Of a DNA stretch of 36,042 bases, positions 1 to 9,522 are shown piece by piece. The notes beneath the pieces were generated by a model. That model was not told the DNA's origin, did no database searches, and saw only the letters and a list, made by a program, of their open reading frames with translations. Location: the NCBI GenBank assembly GCA_009929615.1, contig SAAB01000035.1, positions 1-36,042 on the forward strand, in the 5' to 3' direction. The position numbers and the translations under genes are program-made. Each line of letters begins with the position of its first letter. The first letter of the stretch is position 1. The stretch is from Clostridia bacterium (GTDB taxonomy: Bacteria > Bacillota > Clostridia > Lachnospirales > Lachnospiraceae).

Positions 1-96
1 AGCACGATGTGGTGGTCTTATTTTGATGCCTACTTTTCAACCTGTATAAAATTTTCAATGTTCTTTCAATTTAGCCTTGACTTTTTATTTGCAGGC
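1..96. other. Spacer after rpoB
   Basis: AT-rich sequence between the rpoB stop and the window edge. I see no terminator hairpin and no clear start codon with ribosome site, so rpoC, expected next on the minus strand, probably begins outside the window. Confidence 0.5.
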
Positions 97-3000
97 TTAA
101 TCCAATTCTGGTGCATCTTCAAATGGTTCGAGGACTTCTTCATCTACTGTTTCCTCTACCACATCAACGAATTCGCTGCCTTCCAAGGTCTGTTCTTTAT
201 ATCCATAATCGCTGAGGGATTCACCTTCATCGACATAATTTCTCTGGCTGTTCATATAATTACGATACTCTTCTTCTTCAGTGTAATCAATGTTTTCACC
301 AATTTCCACTTCTGTCTGATCATCCCGGAGTACGCGGACATCGAGAGCCAGGGACTGAAGTTCTTTAAGAAGTACTTTAAAGGATTCCGGAATACCAGGT
401 TCTGTAATATTCTCACCTTTAATGATAGCTTCATAAGTTTTAACACGTCCTGTAACATCATCTGACTTGAAGGTCAGGATTTCCTGCAATGTATAGGATG
501 CGCCGTATGCTTCCAGTGCCCAAACTTCCATCTCACCGAAACGCTGTCCACCGAACTGAGCTTTACCACCCAAAGGCTGCTGTGTAACAAGTGAGTAAGG
601 ACCTGTAGAACGTGCATGGATTTTATCATCAACCAAATGATGGAGTTTAAGGTAATGCATGTATCCAACAGTAACCGGGCTGTCAAATTCTTCGCCGGTA
701 CGACCGTCACGAAGTTTAACCTTACCTGTTCTGTCAATAGGAACACCCTTCCACTCTTCACGGTAATCCATATGCTCTTCCAGATAGTTGTAAGTTTCTT
801 CAGAAAGTCTGTCTTTCCAAAGTTCTGTGAATTCTTCCCATGACTTATTAACATAGTCATTGGCAAGTTCCAGAGTCTGCATGATATCTTCTTCATCTGC
901 ACCGTTAAATACAGGCGTTTCAATCTTAAATCCAAGAGCTTTTGCTGCAAGTCCAAGATGAACTTCCAATACCTGTCCGATATTCATACGGGAAGGTACG
1001 CCCAATGGGTTCAAAACGATATCAAGCGGACGTCCGTTTGGAAGGAATGGCATATCTTCAGCAGGTAAGACACGGGAAACAACACCCTTGTTACCATGAC
1101 GTCCGGCCATCTTATCACCAACGGAAATCTTACGTTTCTGAGCAATATATACGCGAACGGATTCATTTACTCCCGGTGGAAGTTCGTCTCCGTTTTCTCT
1201 TGTAAATACTTTTGCATCAATGATGATACCATAATCACCATGAGGCACTTTAAGGGATGTATCTCTGACTTCTCTGGCTTTTTCTCCAAAGATAGCACGA
1301 AGAAGACGTTCTTCAGCTGTCAGTTCTGTTTCGCCCTTAGGTGTTACTTTACCTACGAGAATATCTCCCGCACGCACTTCAGCACCAACACGGATAATAC
1401 CTCTTTCATCAAGATTCTTCAGTGCATCGTCACCGACACCCGGTACATCTCTTGTGATTTCTTCTGGTCCGAGTTTTGTATCTCTGGCTTCTGCTTCATA
1501 TTCAGCAATATGAATAGATGTGTAAACATCTTCCTGAACCAGACGTTCGCTTAAGAGGACAGCATCCTCGAAGTTGTAACCTTCCCATGTCATAAATCCG
1601 ATTAATGGGTTTTTACCAAGTCCCAGCTCACCCTGAGCTGTAGATGGGCCATCGGCTAAAACGTCACCGGCTTCAACATGTTCGTTTTTGAAAACGATAG
1701 GTCTCTGATTGTAGCAGGCACCCTGGTTACTTCCAACGAATTTCTGAAGTTTGTAAACATCTCTTTCACCATCATCTGTTTTAACGATGATTTCATTTGC
1801 AGCAGAACGTGTAATTGTACCTGCACGTTTTGCAACAACACAAACACCGGAGTCAACCGCTGTCTTCTGCTCCATACCTGTTCCTACAATAGAGGAATCT
1901 GTTAACATCAGAGGTACTGCCTGACGCTGCATGTTAGAGCCCATCAGCGCACGGTTAGCATCATCATTCTGAAGGAATGGAATCATGGATGTTGCCACAG
2001 AGAATACCATTCTTGGAGAAACGTCCATCAAATCCACTTTAGATTTTTCAAACTCGGATGTTTCTTCCTGATAACGACCGGAAATGTTTGTATTTACAAA
2101 GTATCCGTTCTCATCAATAGGCTCATTCGCCTGAGCAACTGTATAATTATCCTCTTCATCTGCGGTCAGATAAACAACATCATCTGTAACCCGTGGATTC
2201 TTAGGATCTGTTTTGTCCAAAATACGATAAGGTGCTTCGATAAATCCGTACTGATTAATACGTGCATAAGATGCAAGGGAGTTAATCAGACCGATGTTAG
2301 GACCTTCAGGCGTTTCGATTGGACACATTCTTCCGTAATGGGAGTAGTGAACATCTCGAACTTCGAATCCGGCTCTATCTCTTGACAAACCACCAGGTCC
2401 CAATGCAGAAAGACGACGTTTATGTGTCAATTCGGACAATGGGTTGTTCTGATCCATAAACTGGGACAGCTGAGAACTTCCGAAGAATTCCTTAACAGCA
2501 GCTGTTACAGGCTTGATGTTAATCAGAGACTGTGGAGAAATACCTTCCAAATCCTGTGTTGTCATACGTTCACGTACAACACGTTCCATACGGGACAAAC
2601 CGATACGGTACTGGTTCTGAAGCAATTCACCAACAGCACGAATACGACGGTTGCCCAAATGATCGATATCATCTGCATTGCCAATGCCATATTCCAGATG
2701 GATGTTATAGTTAATAGAAGCAAAAATATCTTCTTTGGTGATATGCATAGGAATTAATTCGTTCAGATTCTTGCGAATAGCATCCTTAATATCTTCAATA
2801 TCATCATTCTGCTCTAAAATAGAACTTAAAAGTGGATAGTAAACTTTTTCAGTAACGCCCACTTCTTCAGGGTCAACATCAACCCAGTTCTTTAAATCAA
2901 CCATCATATTGGAAAGAACTTTAACAACTCTTTCTTCTGTCTGTACAAATACGTACTGAACAGCTGCATTCTGAATTTCTTCAGCAAGCTTTTCAGTAAC

Positions 3001-3942
3001 AATCGTACCGGCTTCAGCGATGATTTCACCGGTTGTTGTATCAACAACTTCTTCTGCTAATGGGAAGTTTTTAATCCGGTTTTTCAGAGCAAGTTTTTTA
3101 TTAAATTTATAACGGCCAACCTTAGCCAGATCATAACGTCTTGCATCAAAGAACATGGCGTTAATCAGACTCTCTGCACTTTCAACAGCAAGAGGTTCGC
3201 CTGGACGAATCTTCTTATATAATTCCAGAAGACCATCCTGATAGTTATCTGATGTATCCTTGGAAATACTTGCAAGAATCTTCGGTTCTTCACCAAACAT
3301 ATCGATGATTTCCTGGTTTGTTCCAACACCGAGGGAACGAATCAAAACAGTTACAGGAACCTTACGTGTACGGTCAACACGTACATTAAAGATATCGTTA
3401 GAATCGGTTTCATACTCAAGCCATGCACCACGGTTTGGAATAACTGTACAGGAGTACAGCTTCTTACCAATCTTATCATGGCCAATGCCATAATAAATAC
3501 CAGGTGAACGAACTAACTGGCTGACGATAACACGTTCCGCACCATTAATAACGAATGTACCTGTTTCTGTCATTAATGGTAAATCACCCATGAAAATCTC
3601 GTGTTCATTGATTTCATCGGTCTCTTTATTAATCAGACGAACCTTTACTTTTAATGGTGCAGCATAGGTTGCATCTCTCTCTTTGCATTCATCGATGCTA
3701 TATTTCACATCGTCTTTACACAATGTAAAGTCAGTAAATTCCAGACTCAGATGTCCGCTGTAGTCAGCAATTGGAGAAATGTCTTCAAATACTTCCTTCA
3801 AGCCTGTTTCCAGAAACCACTGATAAGAGTTTTTCTGTACTTCAATGAGGTTTGGCATATCAAGAACTTCTCGCTGTTTTGCGTAGCTCATGCGAATACC
3901 TCTGCCAGATTTCACTGGCCTAATACGCTTCATACTGTTCAT
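97..3942 (-). CDS. rpoB: DNA-directed RNA polymerase subunit beta
   Basis: This is the beta subunit of the core RNA polymerase, forming one wall of the active-site cleft. The 1281-residue product is full length for a Firmicute RpoB and is recognisable from end to end. It has the N-terminal [19 protein letters not shown] region, the rifampicin-binding cluster near residues 487-520 ([20 protein letters not shown]), and the [12 protein letters not shown] and HGNKGVVSR motifs. The rifampicin cluster has the drug-sensitive residues at the Asp, His and Ser positions most often mutated in resistance. The last 50 or so residues are an acidic, low-complexity tail. The ATG start is chosen because AAGGAG lies 12 bases upstream; a second Met three codons in is spaced less well. 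The gene is read from its own strong promoter. rpoC should follow leftward but its start is not visible in the 96 bases to the window edge. Confidence 0.99.
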   Translation of the reverse strand: MNSMKRIRPVKSGRGIRMSYAKQREVLDMPNLIEVQKNSYQWFLETGLKEVFEDISPIADYSGHLSLEFTDFTLCKDDVKYSIDECKERDATYAAPLKVKVRLINKETDEINEHEIFMGDLPLMTETGTFVINGAERVIVSQLVRSPGIYYGIGHDKIGKKLYSCTVIPNRGAWLEYETDSNDIFNVRVDRTRKVPVTVLIRSLGVGTNQEIIDMFGEEPKILASISKDTSDNYQDGLLELYKKIRPGEPLAVESAESLINAMFFDARRYDLAKVGRYKFNKKLALKNRIKNFPLAEEVVDTTTGEIIAEAGTIVTEKLAEEIQNAAVQYVFVQTEERVVKVLSNMMVDLKNWVDVDPEEVGVTEKVYYPLLSSILEQNDDIEDIKDAIRKNLNELIPMHITKEDIFASINYNIHLEYGIGNADDIDHLGNRRIRAVGELLQNQYRIGLSRMERVVRERMTTQDLEGISPQSLINIKPVTAAVKEFFGSSQLSQFMDQNNPLSELTHKRRLSALGPGGLSRDRAGFEVRDVHYSHYGRMCPIETPEGPNIGLINSLASYARINQYGFIEAPYRILDKTDPKNPRVTDDVVYLTADEEDNYTVAQANEPIDENGYFVNTNISGRYQEETSEFEKSKVDLMDVSPRMVFSVATSMIPFLQNDDANRALMGSNMQRQAVPLMLTDSSIVGTGMEQKTAVDSGVCVVAKRAGTITRSAANEIIVKTDDGERDVYKLQKFVGSNQGACYNQRPIVFKNEHVEAGDVLADGPSTAQGELGLGKNPLIGFMTWEGYNFEDAVLLSERLVQEDVYTSIHIAEYEAEARDTKLGPEEITRDVPGVGDDALKNLDERGIIRVGAEVRAGDILVGKVTPKGETELTAEERLLRAIFGEKAREVRDTSLKVPHGDYGIIIDAKVFTRENGDELPPGVNESVRVYIAQKRKISVGDKMAGRHGNKGVVSRVLPAEDMPFLPNGRPLDIVLNPLGVPSRMNIGQVLEVHLGLAAKALGFKIETPVFNGADEEDIMQTLELANDYVNKSWEEFTELWKDRLSEETYNYLEEHMDYREEWKGVPIDRTGKVKLRDGRTGEEFDSPVTVGYMHYLKLHHLVDDKIHARSTGPYSLVTQQPLGGKAQFGGQRFGEMEVWALEAYGASYTLQEILTFKSDDVTGRVKTYEAIIKGENITEPGIPESFKVLLKELQSLALDVRVLRDDQTEVEIGENIDYTEEEEYRNYMNSQRNYVDEGESLSDYGYKEQTLEGSEFVDVVEETVDEEVLEPFEDAPELD

Positions 3943-4048
3943 TGACGGTTTTCACTCCTTATAATCAAGTAGACAGTTTAAAAGTTGCTTTTATTGCTCA
4001 CTTTTGACCACAAAAAGGCCTAAGTGTCCATACTAATCGTATCGTAAC

Positions 4049-4077
4049 ATTATAGTATAAAGATTTTCGGGTGTCAA
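4049..4077 (-). promoter_or_regulatory. Sigma-A promoter of rpoB
   Basis: Reading the minus strand, a perfect TTGACA (4072-4077) is followed after 17 bases by a perfect TATAAT (4049-4054), about 105 bases upstream of the rpoB start codon. This lets rpoBC be transcribed independently of rplJL, which here lies beyond two unrelated genes. Confidence 0.88.
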
Positions 4078-4118
4078 TCCCCCTTCCCCCTACTTTTCTT
4101 ATTTTATAAGGGTTTTAC

Positions 4119-4147
4119 ATGACTTTTTGCCTTTCATCTGCTATAAT
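4119..4147 (+). promoter_or_regulatory. Promoter of the alpha-amylase gene
   Basis: ATGACT (4119-4124), a 17-base spacer and TATAAT (4142-4147), with an extended -10 TGC just before it. It faces away from the rpoB promoter in the 249-base divergent interval. I saw no match to a catabolite-responsive element (cre) nearby. Confidence 0.7.
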
Positions 4148-4191
4148 CAAAGCAATTTACAGCTATTTTCGACAAAGAAAGGACAGATATT

Positions 4192-5661
4192 ATGGACAAT
4201 TTAACGATGATACAATATTTCGAATGGTATCTTCCCGAGGACAAAACCCTGTGGCGCAGATGTACTGCCCAGGCGAAACGCCTTGCCCGGTTCGGTCTGA
4301 ACATGGTCTGGCTTCCTCCTGCTTACAAGGGTGCCAACGGTGTTCGGGATGTGGGCTATGCCGTTTATGATACATATGATTTAGGAGAGTTTGACCAGAA
4401 GGGCTCTGTTGAGACAAAATACGGCAGTAAAAAGGATTATCTCACTGCTATCAAATCCCTTCAGGATGCCGGTATTTCCGTTTTAGCCGATGTCGTCCTG
4501 AACCACCGCATCGGTGCCGATGGTCTGGAAAATACTCAGGCGACCGAAACCGACTTCAATAACCGTTTCGAATCAACCTCTGCAGAACATCCTGTTTCCG
4601 TCTGGACCCGTTTTGATTTTGAAGGACGGCATAATGCCTATTCAGATTTTAAATGGAACTGGACCCATTTCAGCGGTACAGATTGGGATGAAGCCACCAA
4701 ACGTCAGGCCATTCTCCAATTTCACGGTAAGGACTGGGATAAAAATGTAGACTCAGAACATGGCAATTATGATTTTCTCATGGGTGCTGATTTAGATATG
4801 AGCAATCCTGAGGTGGATGCTGAATTAAACCGTTGGGGCAAATGGTACCTGGATACCACGGGTGTGGATGGTTTCCGTCTGGATGCAGTGAAGCATATAG
4901 ACAGCAGTTTTTATGCCAAATGGTTGTCCGATATGCGTGCCTACAGAGGAAATGATTTCTTCACCGTTGGCGAATACTGGACACCTGAGACAGATAAGCT
5001 TCTTGCTTACCTTGACCATACCGGTCACTGCATGAGTTTATTTGATGCTCCCCTTCATTTTCATTTTCATGATGCATCCTGTGCCGATGGAAATTATGAC
5101 CTGGGCAGTCTGTTTTCCAATACCCTGGCTGAGCGGGATGGCTACCACGCTGTAACTTTCGTGGACAATCATGACACCCAGCCCGGACAGGCACTCCAGT
5201 CTCCTGTAGCAGCCTGGTTCAAACCGCTGGCTTATGGACTGATTCTTCTGAACGAAAAAGGCGTCCCATGTGTCTTTTATGGCGACTTGTACGGAATGCC
5301 CCATGAAAATATGCCTCCGGTAGCCCGCCTGCCTCGCCTTATATTTCTTCGCAAAATTGCCGCCTACGGTTATCAGCATGATTATTTCGATGACCAGAAT
5401 GTCGTTGGTTTCACCCGGGAAGGTGACACTGAACATCCGGACTCTGGTCTGGCCATGCTTATTTCTGATAAAGCCGGCGGTGAAAAAGTAATGTATGTCG
5501 GCAGACAGTTTTCCGGTCAGCGTTTTTACGACTGCACTGAACACTGTTGGGAATCCGTTGAAATCGATGCCGAAGGCTGTGGAACCTTCCGTGTTCTCGG
5601 CGGTTCTATTTCCGTGTGGGTAACCTTGCCTGTTTATGAACGTGTACAAATAGAAACCTAA
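4192..5661 (+). CDS. amyS: Cytoplasmic alpha-amylase, GH13 (subfamily 5-like)
   Basis: Endo-acting alpha-1,4-glucan hydrolase that should cut maltodextrins, starch fragments or glycogen inside the cell, since there is no signal peptide or membrane segment. The 489-residue length and the QYFEWYLP opening match the AmyA/AmyS intracellular amylases of GH13 subfamily 5. The four conserved regions are present: DVVLNH (residues 100-105), GFRLDAVKH with nucleophile Asp231, GEYW with acid/base Glu261, and FVDNHD with Asp328. The barrel is followed by a C-terminal beta domain. The ATG has AAAGGA 8 bases upstream. The gene stands alone with its own promoter and terminator on the opposite strand to the ribosomal cluster that surrounds it. 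Function is assigned with high confidence; the natural substrate is inferred. Confidence 0.95.
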   Translation: MDNLTMIQYFEWYLPEDKTLWRRCTAQAKRLARFGLNMVWLPPAYKGANGVRDVGYAVYDTYDLGEFDQKGSVETKYGSKKDYLTAIKSLQDAGISVLADVVLNHRIGADGLENTQATETDFNNRFESTSAEHPVSVWTRFDFEGRHNAYSDFKWNWTHFSGTDWDEATKRQAILQFHGKDWDKNVDSEHGNYDFLMGADLDMSNPEVDAELNRWGKWYLDTTGVDGFRLDAVKHIDSSFYAKWLSDMRAYRGNDFFTVGEYWTPETDKLLAYLDHTGHCMSLFDAPLHFHFHDASCADGNYDLGSLFSNTLAERDGYHAVTFVDNHDTQPGQALQSPVAAWFKPLAYGLILLNEKGVPCVFYGDLYGMPHENMPPVARLPRLIFLRKIAAYGYQHDYFDDQNVVGFTREGDTEHPDSGLAMLISDKAGGEKVMYVGRQFSGQRFYDCTEHCWESVEIDAEGCGTFRVLGGSISVWVTLPVYERVQIET

Positions 5662-5670
5662 AATTGCCAA

Positions 5671-5722
5671 AAGCTCTATGTTCTCCGAAAGCTGCGAAGT
5701 GCTTTCTTCAAACATAGAGCTT
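5671..5722. terminator. Bidirectional terminator between amylase and the DUF6483-like gene
   Basis: A 12-bp perfect stem (AAGCTCTATGTT at 5671-5682 with its complement at 5711-5722) encloses a second 6-bp stem (5687-5692 with 5701-5706). T-runs on the plus strand and the matching A-run on the other side let it end both convergent transcripts. The stop codon of the leftward gene sits at its edge (5724-5726). Confidence 0.85.
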
Positions 5723-5723
5723 T

Positions 5724-6107
5724 TTATTTCAAATCTTCCAGGAAAACATCATTGATAGCACCATAGCCATATAAATCCACAACGTATTTTAAGCCATCAG
5801 AGACTTCCTCTCTGGAAAAATCATGTTCACATAAAAATTCTGTATCTTTTTTATTCAGATAATCATAAAACATCAAGGCCAGCTGAAATTTTTTCATATT
5901 CCGGACATCCAAATGGTCCGTCAGAATATTTTCAGCATCATTGATATCACCGTCATCAATCATCATGGTCAGTCTTTTATAAAGTTCTGCATTCTCCTGG
6001 TCAATGGCAACATCCTCTTTGTCTATATCAACATTAAATATCAGCTTCAACAAGGTTCTTACAATCTCATGAATCATACGTAATATATAATCTTTTTCTT
6101 CAAACAT
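5724..6107 (-). CDS. Small conserved acidic protein, DUF6483-like
   Basis: A 127-residue soluble protein with no signal peptide or membrane span and no catalytic motif that I can name. It is rich in Asp/Glu and is predicted mostly helical, opening MFEEKDYILRMIHEIVRTLL. The opening and length resemble small proteins of Lachnospiraceae annotated as the DUF6483 family; that family name is from memory and only moderately sure. The start has a clear GGAGG 7 bases upstream. It lies just after the rplL terminator in the same direction and I see no good promoter of its own, so it may depend on read-through from rplJL. The role is unknown. Confidence 0.75.
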   Translation of the reverse strand: MFEEKDYILRMIHEIVRTLLKLIFNVDIDKEDVAIDQENAELYKRLTMMIDDGDINDAENILTDHLDVRNMKKFQLALMFYDYLNKKDTEFLCEHDFSREEVSDGLKYVVDLYGYGAINDVFLEDLK

Positions 6108-6135
6108 AACGAACCTCCAAATATCCTATCGCATG

Positions 6136-6175
6136 AAAAAAGCTCCGGGAGAACCTTTGACAGTTCTACCGGAGC
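6136..6175 (-). terminator. Terminator after rplL
   Basis: On the minus strand a stem of GCTCCGG (6169-6175) with CCGGAGC (6142-6148), extended by an inner GAAC/GTTC pairing, is followed by six T (6136-6141). It lies 17 bases past the rplL stop codon and is a typical intrinsic terminator. Confidence 0.85.
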
Positions 6176-6191
6176 ATTTAGATTACAATAA

Positions 6192-6566
6192 TTATTTAAT
6201 TGTAACTTTAGCACCTTCAGCTTCGAATTTAGCTTTGATTTCTTCAGCTTCTTCTTTGCTTGCGCCTTCTTTAACCATCTTAGGTGCGCTATCAACAGCT
6301 TCTTTAGCTTCTTTTAAGCCAAGACCTGTTACTTCACGAACAACCTTGATAACCTTAACTTTGTTAGGGCCAACTTCTGTTAATTCAACGTCAAATTCAG
6401 TTTTTTCTTCGCCTGCTGCTGCACCATCACCTGCTGCTGCTACAACAACACCTGCTGCTGCGGATACACCAAATTCTTCTTCACATGCTGTTACTAATTC
6501 GTTTAATTCTAATACAGATAATTCTTTAATAGCTTCAATAAATTCAGCTGTAGTTAATTTTGCCAT
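6192..6566 (-). CDS. rplL: Large ribosomal subunit protein bL12 (L7/L12)
   Basis: Forms the mobile ribosomal stalk that recruits translation GTPases; dimers bind L10. The 124-residue product has the usual layout: an N-terminal dimerisation helix pair (about residues 1-35), an Ala/Gly-rich hinge (about 37-52), and the globular C-terminal domain with the conserved [15 protein letters not shown] stretch. The ATG has GGAGG 9 bases upstream. It follows rplJ by 39 bases and shares its promoter and leader, and is closed by a strong terminator. Confidence 0.99.
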   Translation of the reverse strand: MAKLTTAEFIEAIKELSVLELNELVTACEEEFGVSAAAGVVVAAAGDGAAAGEEKTEFDVELTEVGPNKVKVIKVVREVTGLGLKEAKEAVDSAPKMVKEGASKEEAEEIKAKFEAEGAKVTIK

Positions 6567-6605
6567 TCTTTTTTACCTCCAATTAAATTTTAATAGGCTA
6601 CTGCA

Positions 6606-7100
6606 TTATGCTGCAGTTTCATCTTTTTCTGCGATCTGTTTAATAACTCGAGCAAAGTTTGCAATAGGAGACTGAATACTTCCAAGCAATTTTCCAAGAA
6701 GAATTTCTCTTGAAGGAATTGTTGCAATAACTTTGATCATCTTTTCGTCGTAGTACTCGCCAGCTACGATACCTGCTTTAAACTCAAGCTTAGGCATTGT
6801 TTTGCTTGCTTCGTTTAAAAGTCTAGCTGGTGCTGTTGCATCTTCTGTGCTGATAGCAATAGCTGTAGGTCCTTCGAGAACGTCAGAGATTTTCTCCCAT
6901 TCTGTTCCAGCTACGGCACGTTTGATTAAAGTATTCTTATAAACTTTGTAAGTCACGCCTGCTTCTCTTAAAGATTTACGAAGCTGTGTGTCCTCTTCAA
7001 CTGTAAGTCCACGATAATCAACAGCTACTAATGCCTCAGCATCTTTGAGCAGTGCAGAAATTTCATCTACGACTGGCTGTTTTAATTCAACTTTTGCCAC
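6606..7100 (-). CDS. rplJ: Large ribosomal subunit protein uL10
   Basis: Stalk base protein that binds 23S rRNA and carries L7/L12 dimers on its C-terminal helix. The 164-residue length is normal for Firmicutes. The start codon is GTG at 7098-7100, supported by AAGGAGG 9 bases upstream and by the MAKVELKQ family start. In many bacteria the L10-L12 complex binds the leader of its own mRNA, and a matching leader and attenuator hairpin lie directly upstream here. Confidence 0.99.
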   Translation of the reverse strand: MAKVELKQPVVDEISALLKDAEALVAVDYRGLTVEEDTQLRKSLREAGVTYKVYKNTLIKRAVAGTEWEKISDVLEGPTAIAISTEDATAPARLLNEASKTMPKLEFKAGIVAGEYYDEKMIKVIATIPSREILLGKLLGSIQSPIANFARVIKQIAEKDETAA

Positions 7101-7139
7101 GTTGGTGCACCTCCTTGTAGATTCTAGTGTACCGCCATA

Positions 7140-7170
7140 GAAAAACCTCTCCGTCCTTGAACAGAGAGGT
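7140..7170 (-). terminator. Attenuator hairpin in the rplJ leader
   Basis: On the minus strand ACCTCTC (7164-7170) pairs with GAGAGGT (7145-7151) and is followed by a run of T (7141-7145). It sits between the rplJ promoter and the rplJ start, so it most likely sets the share of transcripts that reach rplJL. Confidence 0.8.
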
Positions 7171-7184
7171 CTTATAAACTATTT

Positions 7185-7278
7185 AAACATATCTGATAAA
7201 TCAGATGCGTATAGTTCTCCCTCGGTAGGCGTTCATAACTTATGCCTTACGGCACCTACTGTCTCTGGCAGCATTCGC
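7185..7278 (-). promoter_or_regulatory. Ribosomal protein L10 leader
   Basis: The transcribed leader contains the GTAGGTGCC...GCCTACCGAGG pairing and bulged purine-rich segments that resemble the L10 leader found upstream of rplJ in many Firmicutes. The known role of that leader is to bind L10-L12 and shut down its own operon when the proteins are in excess. Placement after a promoter and before an attenuator fits. Exact ends are approximate. Confidence 0.72.
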
Positions 7279-7284
7279 TTTAAT

Positions 7285-7313
7285 ACTATATCATTTTCTA
7301 AAGTGGTTGTCAA
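7285..7313 (-). promoter_or_regulatory. Sigma-A promoter of rplJL
   Basis: Minus-strand TTGACA (7308-7313), 17-base spacer, TATAGT (7285-7290). It begins 23 bases past the rplA stop codon, giving rplJL a transcript separate from the rpmG-rplA unit. Confidence 0.83.
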
Positions 7314-7335
7314 TCAAAAAACCAACTTATTTTAA

Positions 7336-8028
7336 TTATGCTATTTTTACAGTATTGAGTTTGATACCAGGTCCCATAGTGGAAGTGATAACAACGCTCT
7401 TTAAGTACTGGCCTTTAGCAGCTGCTGGTTTTGCCTTATTGATTGCTCCGATTAATGTATGGAAGTTGTCCGCTAACTGTTCTTCTGAGAAAGAAGCTTT
7501 TCCGATTGGCACATGAATGATGTTTGTTTTATCGAGTCTGTATTCAATCTTACCAGCTTTAATATCATTAATCGCTTTTGTTACGTCCATGGTTACTGTA
7601 CCAGCTTTAGGGTTTGGCATTAAGCCTTTAGGTCCGAGGACACGTCCAAGACGACCTACAACGCCCATCATATCCGGTGTTGCAACAACAACATCGAAAT
7701 CCAACCATCCTTCTTTCTGGATCTTTGGAACTAATTCTTCGCCACCAACGAAATCTGCTCCGGCTGCTTCTGCTTCTGCAACTTTATCACCCTTTGCAAA
7801 TACGAGTACGCGAACAGTTTTACCGGTACCGTGTGGCAGTACAACTGCACCACGAACCTGCTGGTCAGCATGACGTCCATCAACACCTAAACGAATATGT
7901 GCTTCGATGGTCTCGTCAAACTTTGCGTTTGCTGTTTTCTTTAAAATACTTACTGCTTCGTCAACATCATAAAGAGTTGCACGGTCTACTAACTTTGCAG
8001 ACTCTACATATCTCTTACCTTTTTTCAT
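7336..8028 (-). CDS. rplA: Large ribosomal subunit protein uL1
   Basis: L1 stalk protein that binds 23S rRNA and helps release E-site tRNA; in some bacteria it also represses its own operon. The 230-residue product is full length, with the family stretches [15 protein letters not shown] near the N-terminus and [17 protein letters not shown] in the middle. The ATG is preceded by AAGGAGG. It is separated from rplK by 234 bases, much longer than usual in this operon, and that gap carries a pair of direct repeats. Confidence 0.99.
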   Translation of the reverse strand: MKKGKRYVESAKLVDRATLYDVDEAVSILKKTANAKFDETIEAHIRLGVDGRHADQQVRGAVVLPHGTGKTVRVLVFAKGDKVAEAEAAGADFVGGEELVPKIQKEGWLDFDVVVATPDMMGVVGRLGRVLGPKGLMPNPKAGTVTMDVTKAINDIKAGKIEYRLDKTNIIHVPIGKASFSEEQLADNFHTLIGAINKAKPAAAKGQYLKSVVITSTMGPGIKLNTVKIA

Positions 8029-8113
8029 GATTAAAAATCCTCCTTGTGGTATTATCGGGAGCTACCCTCCCACTGTTTCTATAAATATCTGATTTTGGTT
8101 ACTCGTTCACTGT

Positions 8114-8156
8114 ACTAACCTTGACCTTCGTCTATCGACTCGGTTTCGCTAAGTGC
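8114..8156. repeat. 43-bp direct repeat, copy 1
   Basis: First of two 43-bp copies in the rplK-rplA gap. It differs from copy 2 at one base. Read on the minus strand it begins GCACTTAGCG and can fold, with complementary ends (GCACT/AGTGC-like; the outer pair is shorter in this copy) and an inner GTC-GATA-GAC hairpin. It looks like a small dispersed structured repeat; I cannot check for other copies in the genome. Confidence 0.85.
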
Positions 8157-8218
8157 ATGCGGGTATGTTCTCTCAACTAAGCTCGCTTTCACTCGCTAAG
8201 GTTCGAGAACGGGTTCGC

Positions 8219-8261
8219 ACTAACCTTGACCTTCGTCTATCGACTCGGTCTCGCTAAGTGC
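8219..8261. repeat. 43-bp direct repeat, copy 2
   Basis: Second copy, ending one base before the rplK stop codon. In this copy the minus-strand fold is stronger: GCACT pairs with AGTGC at the ends, GACC with GGTC inside, and GTC-GATA-GAC at the tip. The 62 bases between the copies hold a further imperfect inverted repeat flanked by ACCCG-type sequences. Confidence 0.85.
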
Positions 8262-8262
8262 T

Positions 8263-8688
8263 CTACTCCTCTACAGTGATTCCCATGCTGCGTGCTGTAC
8301 CAGCGATCATGCTGATAGCAGTTTCGATGCTTCCTGCATTTAAGTCAGGCATCTTCATCTCAGCGATTTTCTGAAGTTCATCTCTGGAAATAGTAGCAAC
8401 CTTTGTTTTGTTAGGTACTGCGGAACCAGATTTAAGTTTACAAGCTTTCTTTAAAAGAACAGCTGCTGGTGGAGTTTTTGTGATGAAGCTAAAGCTTCTA
8501 TCATTGTAAACTGTGATAACAACAGGGATGATTAAATCTCCCTTGTCTGCAGTTCTTGCATTAAACTCTTTTGTAAACTGTACAATATTAACACCGTGCT
8601 GACCTAAAGCAGGTCCAACTGGTGGTGCTGGTGTTGCCTTACCAGCAGGAATCTGTAATTTAATATATCCTGTGACTTTCTTTGCCAT
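8263..8688 (-). CDS. rplK: Large ribosomal subunit protein uL11
   Basis: Binds the GTPase-associated centre of 23S rRNA with L10. The 141-residue product is complete, with the N-terminal [20 protein letters not shown] segment and a C-terminal rRNA-binding domain ending [11 protein letters not shown]. The ATG has AGGAGG upstream. It follows nusG by 82 bases and is read from the rpmG promoter. Confidence 0.99.
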   Translation of the reverse strand: MAKKVTGYIKLQIPAGKATPAPPVGPALGQHGVNIVQFTKEFNARTADKGDLIIPVVITVYNDRSFSFITKTPPAAVLLKKACKLKSGSAVPNKTKVATISRDELQKIAEMKMPDLNAGSIETAISMIAGTARSMGITVEE

Positions 8689-8770
8689 AATAGCATACCT
8701 CCTAAATATTGTGGTAATTGCGGGAATGTCCCTCCCACTGCCTGCATCTATGTGCAGACTTCATCTTGTG

Positions 8771-9283
8771 TTACATTTTTCGAATATCTAAGACGCTGAT
8801 TTCAACAGCTGTCTCACGTCCAAACATCTCAACGCCGATAGTAACCGTTGATTTTCCCTGATTAATGCTTCGGATAACCCCTACGGTTTCTTCCCATGCT
8901 CCGGAAGACACACGTACAGTATCGCCTACTTCGTAGTCCAACTGAACTTCTTCGCTGATTCCTAATGGAGCCATCTCGGCATCCGTCAGCGGAACAGGTT
9001 TCGACTCCGGTCCGACAAATCCGGTAACACCTCGGGTATTACGTACAACGTACCAGGTTTCATCATTCATAATCATATGAAGCAGTACATAACCCGGGAA
9101 AAGTTTCTTCTGAACGTTCTTTTTCTGACCGTTCTTAACTTCTGCCACGTTCTGCATCGGCACCTGAACGTCTAAAATCTGGTCTTCCAGATGTAAATTC
9201 TGGATGGATTTTTCGATATTCGCCTTCACTTTGTTTTCATAGCCTGAATAGGTATGCACTACATACCATTGTGCTTCTGCCAT
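8771..9283 (-). CDS. nusG: Transcription termination/antitermination factor NusG
   Basis: Elongation factor that binds the RNA polymerase clamp and links it to Rho or the ribosome. The product is 170 residues: an NGN domain opening AEAQWYVVHTYSGYE, and a C-terminal KOW domain around residues 115-165. The reading frame stays open 23 codons further upstream, but the ATG at 9281-9283 is chosen because GGAAAGGTGA precedes it and the family starts there; the longer form would run back over the secE stop. secE ends 13 bases before the start. Confidence 0.98.
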   Translation of the reverse strand: MAEAQWYVVHTYSGYENKVKANIEKSIQNLHLEDQILDVQVPMQNVAEVKNGQKKNVQKKLFPGYVLLHMIMNDETWYVVRNTRGVTGFVGPESKPVPLTDAEMAPLGISEEVQLDYEVGDTVRVSSGAWEETVGVIRSINQGKSTVTIGVEMFGRETAVEISVLDIRKM

Positions 9284-9296
9284 AATTTCACCTTTC

Positions 9297-9497
9297 CTAC
9301 AGCGAAATGAGGAAATCAACTCCGTAACGGAGCAGGATGTCAAGTACTGCAATTAACAGTCCTAACAAAACGGATACCGTTACTACTGCAGTTGTTTCTT
9401 TACGGACTGTGACCCTGTCTGGCCAGATAACCTTTTTAAATTCGGCTTTAATCTGGCTGAACTTGCTGGGTTTGCTTACTTTTTCTGTATCGCCCAT
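9297..9497 (-). CDS. secE: Preprotein translocase subunit SecE
   Basis: Essential clamp subunit of the SecYEG channel. It is a 66-residue single-span form typical of Firmicutes, with a basic amphipathic segment containing EFKKVIWPDR and one membrane helix from about residue 36 to 58. An upstream GTG three codons earlier is in frame but overlaps the Shine-Dalgarno; the ATG at 9495-9497 has AAGGAG 8 bases upstream and is preferred. It lies between rpmG and nusG as in most Firmicutes. Confidence 0.96.
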   Translation of the reverse strand: MGDTEKVSKPSKFSQIKAEFKKVIWPDRVTVRKETTAVVTVSVLLGLLIAVLDILLRYGVDFLISL

Positions 9498-9522
9498 ATC
9501 ATTCACTCCTTGCCATCGCTAA

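Noticed and set aside
5038-5715. Minus-strand 225-codon open frame across the amylase gene
   Set aside because: It is antisense to a clearly intact GH13 gene, crosses its terminator and has no recognisable protein features.
8114-8261. Possible CRISPR array
   Set aside because: Only two repeat copies, a single 62-base spacer that is itself partly palindromic, and no cas genes nearby.
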